From contig JAITLF010000108.1 of NCBI GenBank assembly GCA_031278025.1, forward strand, positions 1 to 9,184: a stretch of DNA of 9,184 nucleotides, in the 5' to 3' direction. The stretch's first letter is position 1. Each line of letters begins with the position of its first letter. Shown here piece by piece: positions 6,799 through 9,184 of this stretch. A model generated the notes under the pieces. It was not told the origin of the DNA. It searched no databases and worked only from the letters and a program-made list of their open reading frames with translations. This stretch comes from Treponema sp. Its GTDB lineage: Bacteria; Spirochaetota; Spirochaetia; Treponematales; Breznakiellaceae. Both the position numbers and the translations under genes were made by a program.

Positions 6799-6827
6799 AT
6801 GATAACACGATACTGATGCAATGCCAA
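6799..6827 (-). promoter_or_regulatory. Sigma-70-type promoter of the split-barrel gene
   Basis: On the minus strand TTGGCA (6827-6822) and TATCAT (6804-6799) each match the consensus at five of six positions, with an optimal 17-base spacer. This is the best promoter pair in the window. The leader would be about 40 bases. Confidence 0.7.
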
Positions 6828-6837
6828 CAGGCGCACT

Positions 6838-6855
6838 AAAAAGCTCAGGCTTTTT
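6838..6855. terminator. A/T-armed hairpin, possible bidirectional terminator
   Basis: AAAAAGC-TCAG-GCTTTTT is a perfect 7-bp stem whose outer arms give a five-T run in either direction. It lies just upstream of the split-barrel promoter and may insulate it from the accessory stretch. Only two G:C pairs, so strength is doubtful. Confidence 0.4.
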
Positions 6856-6947
6856 CCCGCGTGATTTTGTGTGATGCGGTACATTTGATTAGCCCGCAGT
6901 ATCGCTGCGCTTTGAACGGGCGCATTCCCGCGGACGGGGCCGTGAAA

Positions 6948-7090
6948 GCCGCCGTGCATCCGGCGGTAACGGCCAGGCGGTAATTCCCGCCTGCCGGGGC
7001 GCCAGCCCCTTCCGCGGGGCATACGGTCCGTCTTTATTTGCGTGATTTTAACCGGGCGGCTCTGCCAAAGCAGGCCGTTTTGCCGCCCGG
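6948..7090. other. Cluster of GC hairpins, no recognised gene
   Basis: Between the split-barrel promoter and the 21-bp array (about 6856-7117) I find no supported gene. It holds perfect inverted repeats CCGCCG-N6-CGGCGG (6949-6966), CAGGCGG-N6-CCGCCTG (6974-6993) and the 9-bp pair CCGGGCGGC (7052-7060) with GCCGCCCGG (7082-7090), whose loop contains a smaller CTGC-CAAA-GCAG stem. A 10-bp direct repeat GCGTGATTTT occurs at 6859-6868 and 7040-7049. These may be decayed coding DNA or repeat remnants; a structured RNA is possible but I recognise no family. Confidence 0.45.
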
Positions 7091-7117
7091 CGGGCAGTAT
7101 CCTACCCCCCGCGGAAA

Positions 7118-7505
7118 CCGGCTTGCCCCCGGACACGTCATTTTTGCCCCCGAACGCTCCATTGCTGATCAAGAATGCCCCATTGCTGATCAAGAATGGA
7201 GCATTCCTGATCAAGAATGCCCCATTCCTGATCAGGAACGCTCCATTCTTGATCAGGAACGCTCCATTTCTGATCAGGAATACTCCATTTTTGCCCCCGA
7301 ATGGTCCATTTTTGCCCCCGAATGCTCCATTTTTGCCCCCGAATGCTCCATTTTTGCCCCCGAATGCTCCATTTTTGCCCCCGAATTTCGCGTTCGGGAC
7401 TTTGAACGGGGCGCGGCTGTTCCCGAATATTTCATTTCTGCCCCCAAAACAGGGCGTTTTTGCCCCAAATACCCCGGTTTTGCCCCAAAATTCGGCATTT
7501 GGGCC
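7118..7505. repeat. 21-bp tandem repeat array with palindromic TGATCA units
   Basis: The core (7139-7390) is twelve contiguous 21-bp units in perfect phase, each beginning with CATT. Units 2-7 (7160-7285) carry TGATCA at 7166, 7187, 7208, 7229, 7250 and 7271; units 1 and 8-12 carry TGCCCCCGAA instead. Unit 5 contains the perfect 14-bp palindrome TTCCTGATCAGGAA. Degenerate units extend to about 7118 on the left and 7505 on the right. No unique spacers separate the repeats, so it is not a CRISPR. Because 21 is a multiple of three and the unit has no stop, long frames are open on both strands, encoding heptads such as NGAFGGK and NGAFLIR (minus) or APFLPPN and APFLIRN (plus). Whether either is translated is unknown. 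It abuts the kinase relic. Confidence 0.95.
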
Positions 7506-7549
7506 TGAGAAGGGGGCGCCCGGACATCCGCCCGCCTTGCGCCCGTACC

Positions 7550-8476
7550 CGTGCCGGGGGTTTGGGACTTGGCGCGGGAGAGGAACCGGTTCTGAAACGG
7601 CGCGCGGCGGGCGCATACAAAATCCTGGAGTCAGGTTTGTCCCGGTACCGGATTTTGAGGAGGCAGGGGCAGCCCTTCAGGCAGTCCGGTTCTTCCCGGC
7701 GGGGTGCCAGCCGCCGGAAAGTACCCGCGGCATACCGGAGCGGGGAGGCCGCGTGTTTCGCAGGGCCCGCGGCTCACCTCGTCATGGTTTACCACTCCCG
7801 GCGGGATATGGCGCTCAGGACATTGCAGACAAAGCGGGGATTAACCCAGGCCCGGCGCGCGTCGAATTCCGCCTGAAGGTGGAGGAGGCCCATCTGTTCT
7901 TCCCGGCGGCGGACATAGTTCTGGCGTTTCAGCCGATCATGCTAACGGTTACCGGGTTGGACAAATTCATCATCGGCCGCGTCAATGACCGCCCGTGATC
8001 GGGGCCATTATCGGGGCCGTGATCGGGGCTGAGATCGGGGTTGTCCAAATTCGTCTGCCCTATCCGGGTGATAAGCTGCCCGATGGGCGCGGTTACCCGG
8101 AGGGGCACGAGGCGGATCACCAGGATAGATACCAGGCCGATACCCAGGGCCATCATGACGGCAGCCAGGATGATGCCGCTGCCCGCCGCAGTCATAGCCC
8201 TGCCCCGGATAGCCGCCGTATACGTGCCGGTATACGCGGAATAGCAGGAAGCGGCAATGTTCCCGGCCGCCCGGCTGACGGCCCGTTCCCGCAGCCCGCC
8301 GCCGCCTGCAGCCGGCGAAAGGAGGGGGGCATTGGCGGGGCCGCCGCATTGGGAATAGAACAGCTCCCCCCGTCCGGTGATCACCGCCTTGACCGCGCCG
8401 TCCCGGTTAAGGCGGGCGAGTCCTCCAGGCCGCGGATTTTTGCGGGAAACCGCGGAAAATCAATACTGAACTGCCC
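7550..8476 (-). pseudogene. Degraded YesM/LytS-type membrane sensor histidine kinase
   Basis: Reading the minus strand and changing frame several times gives a recognisable kinase. From 8473: SIDFPRF in one frame, then RDGAVKAVITGRGELFYSQ in the next (sensor domain remnant); a membrane segment GIILAAVMMALGIGLVSILV (about 8177-8120); a HAMP region APIGQLITRIG, 12-bp repeats, then in another frame VIDAADDEFVQ and RLKRQN; then REEQ-GLLHLQAEFDA and WVNPRFVCNVLSAISRR (about 7845-7800), matching the LQAQ-NPHF-YNVL phospho-acceptor block; NHDEV in a further frame; and LRYAAGTFRR, REEPDCLKG and KIRYRDK (7740-7636). The acceptor His is Arg (codon 7836-7834). At least four frameshifts, in-frame stops (for example 7945-7943 and 7791-7789) and loss of the ATPase domain show it is dead. 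The 21-bp array takes over where the ATPase domain should follow. Family assignment is by motif memory only. Confidence 0.65.
7993..8040. repeat. 12-bp tandem repeat, four units, in the kinase relic
   Basis: Four contiguous units, CCGTGATCGGGG (7993-8004), CCATTATCGGGG (8005-8016), CCGTGATCGGGG (8017-8028) and CTGAGATCGGGG (8029-8040). They fall in the HAMP part of the pseudogene and would add DHGP/DNGP tetrapeptides in frame; a frame change follows directly. Confidence 0.85.
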
Positions 8477-8690
8477 CGCTGCGGCGGCACATGCGCTTTA
8501 ATAGAGGGCGTGTAATGGCCGGCAAAATGCAGGCGGCGTGAGCCGTGCGAATGTTCGCCAACGATGTTGGTGCGCGCAGCGATTGTGCCGGGTGAACGCA
8601 GGGGCCTTTAGGCCCGGTGATGCGCAATATTTTATATCCAAATTTGTCGTCCCCGGCGCCCCCCGCGGCGCCTGAAATTTTCTCCCCCTT
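8477..8690. other. Intergenic stretch with several hairpins
   Basis: No gene is supported here. Inverted repeats include CGCCAAC-GAT-GTTGGTG (8556-8572, one G:T pair), GGGCC-TTTA-GGCCC (8602-8615) enclosed by ATTGTGC/GCGCAAT (8582-8588 and 8621-8627, one G:T pair), and GGCGCC-CCCCGC-GGCGCC (8655-8672) followed on the plus strand by TGAAATTTTC. The enclosed pair could fold as one structure of about 45 bases. REP-like repeat or small RNA are both possible; I recognise neither. Confidence 0.4.
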
Positions 8691-8733
8691 TCCGTGTTAT
8701 TGACATATTATCCGTTTTGAAACAGCATCGGGA

Positions 8734-8763
8734 TTGAACTTATATGAGAAAACCTTGTATAAG
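8734..8763 (+). promoter_or_regulatory. Candidate promoter for the MATE gene
   Basis: TTGAAC (8734-8739, four of six) and TATAAG (8758-8763, five of six) are 18 bases apart, giving a start near 8770 and a leader of about 100 bases. A consensus TTGACA at 8700-8705 has no good -10 at the right distance. Confidence 0.45.
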
Positions 8764-8831
8764 AGCGTCATCGGAGGGGGCGTAATCGTAATTACCGCAC
8801 CGACAAGATGCCAAGTGAGCTTGGAAATTCT

Positions 8832-8855
8832 TGCCGGTATTTTTTTATCCCGGCA
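8832..8855 (+). promoter_or_regulatory. Leader hairpin just before the MATE ribosome binding site
   Basis: TGCCGG (8832-8837) pairs with CCGGCA (8850-8855) around a T-rich 12-base loop, ending four bases before AGGAG at 8860-8864. Its position could influence translation initiation or cause pausing. There is no evidence of a ligand-binding fold. Confidence 0.35.
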
Positions 8856-8870
8856 TAGCAGGAGATCATT

Positions 8871-9184
8871 GTGGACATTATAACCGGGAATATAAAAATA
8901 ATTTATCTTCATTATTTATTTGCGGGATTCGGGAGTGCCATTATAAGTTCCGTTTACAGTACCGTAGATATGGTAGTATCGGGGCAATATGAAGGCCCCT
9001 TGGGTACTGCCGCGTTATCAGTCATTTCTCCGTTGTGGTCGCTGATTTTCGGCGTCGGCCTTCTGATTGGCATCGGAGGCGCTATTTTAATGAGCGTCCT
9101 GCGCGGCGGGGGAAATGAGGCGCAATCAAATGAGGTTTTTACGCTTTCGCTTTTTTCCGGTATTATAATAAGTATGGTTATTAC
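8871..9184 (+). CDS. MATE-family multidrug/toxin efflux transporter, N-terminal part
   Basis: The gene starts at GTG 8871 and runs off the right edge; 104 residues are visible. An in-frame TAG at 8856-8858 limits the start, and AGGAG at 8860-8864 supports GTG. The protein begins with a short amphipathic stretch (TGNIKIIYLHYLFAGFGSAI), then VYSTVDMVVSGQYEG, AALSVISPLWSLIFGVGLLIG and GIGGAILMSVLRGGGN. This matches the first helices of MATE/NorM-DinF transporters: the conserved Asp of the D-x-x-x-x-G motif, the G-x-x-A-L step and the glycine-rich GIGG turn. Such proteins export cationic drugs or metabolites using Na or H gradients. Codon use is more AT-rich than the genes on the left, with frequent ATA and TTA, which may point to separate ancestry. 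The substrate cannot be told. Confidence 0.85.
   Translation, partial: MDIITGNIKIIYLHYLFAGFGSAIISSVYSTVDMVVSGQYEGPLGTAALSVISPLWSLIFGVGLLIGIGGAILMSVLRGGGNEAQSNEVFTLSLFSGIIISMVI

Noticed and set aside
7139..7390. A CRISPR array
   Set aside because: Repeats are contiguous 21-bp units with no unique spacers and no cas genes nearby.
6789..7616. A 275-codon minus-strand frame containing the NGAF heptads
   Set aside because: It begins out of frame inside the kinase relic after a weak AGGA, and its end covers the promoter of the split-barrel gene. Expression cannot be supported from sequence alone.
7042..7998. A 318-codon plus-strand frame through the repeat array and into the kinase relic
   Set aside because: Its right half is antisense to recognisable kinase motifs, and the left half is open only because the 21-bp unit has no stop. 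Not listed as a gene; the peptide repeats are treated as a finding.
8700..8705. Consensus TTGACA as the MATE -35 box
   Set aside because: The hexamer 17 bases downstream is CAGCAT, a poor -10; the TTGAAC/TATAAG pair is better.
8734..8880. A short plus-strand frame from TTG 8734 through the MATE leader
   Set aside because: It reads smoothly (VIGGGVIVITAP) but has a rare start, no ribosome binding site and no known relative; a leader peptide cannot be supported.
8697..8912. A 71-codon minus-strand frame overlapping the MATE start
   Set aside because: It is antisense to the MATE promoter, leader and N-terminus, with no ribosome binding site or domain I recognise.

Overview
The window looks like chromosome of a spirochaete, most likely a GC-rich Treponema such as the termite-gut lineages. 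The reasons are the gene order rpsB-tsf-frr-uppS-cdsA without pyrH, a sensor-kinase relic of the type common in treponemes, and a genome littered with short palindromic repeats. The assignment is inference from gene order and sequence style; no database search was possible.

Layout. Positions 1-3474 carry, on the minus strand, a tightly packed translation and envelope-lipid operon: rpsB (S2), tsf (EF-Ts), frr (ribosome recycling factor), uppS (undecaprenyl diphosphate synthase) and the N-terminal part of cdsA. The last four genes overlap by 1-4 bases (TAATG, TGATG, ATGA). A double hairpin sits in the rpsB-tsf gap. Upstream on the same strand lie maf (3678-4265, with its own promoter and a terminator-like hairpin), gpmI (4408-6105, a long plant-type cofactor-independent phosphoglycerate mutase with a duplicated 15-bp palindromic insert near its C-terminus) and a small FMN-binding split-barrel protein (6350-6751) with a good promoter and an operator-like dyad across its start site.

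Positions 6838-8680 are an eroded, GC-rich accessory stretch. It contains several hairpins, an array of 21-bp tandem repeats (core 7139-7390) and the relic of a YesM/LytS-type sensor histidine kinase (about 7550-8476, minus strand). The kinase is recognisable by a membrane segment, HAMP region and dimerisation/phospho-acceptor region, but it is broken by at least four frameshifts and several stops. The array lies where its ATPase domain should be. Six array units carry the palindrome TGATCA at exact 21-bp spacing, and one inter-palindrome segment is inverted relative to another.

The last part (from about 8690) is more AT-rich and starts a plus-strand MATE-family transporter gene (8871 to the window edge) with a plausible promoter.

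Main points of interest are the phased palindromic array with its inverted cassette, the adjoining kinase pseudogene whose inferred substitutions are mostly A:T to G:C transitions, and the recurrence of tandemly duplicated short palindromes at unrelated loci (rpsB-tsf gap, inside gpmI, and the array). I see no proven new defence or mobile system.
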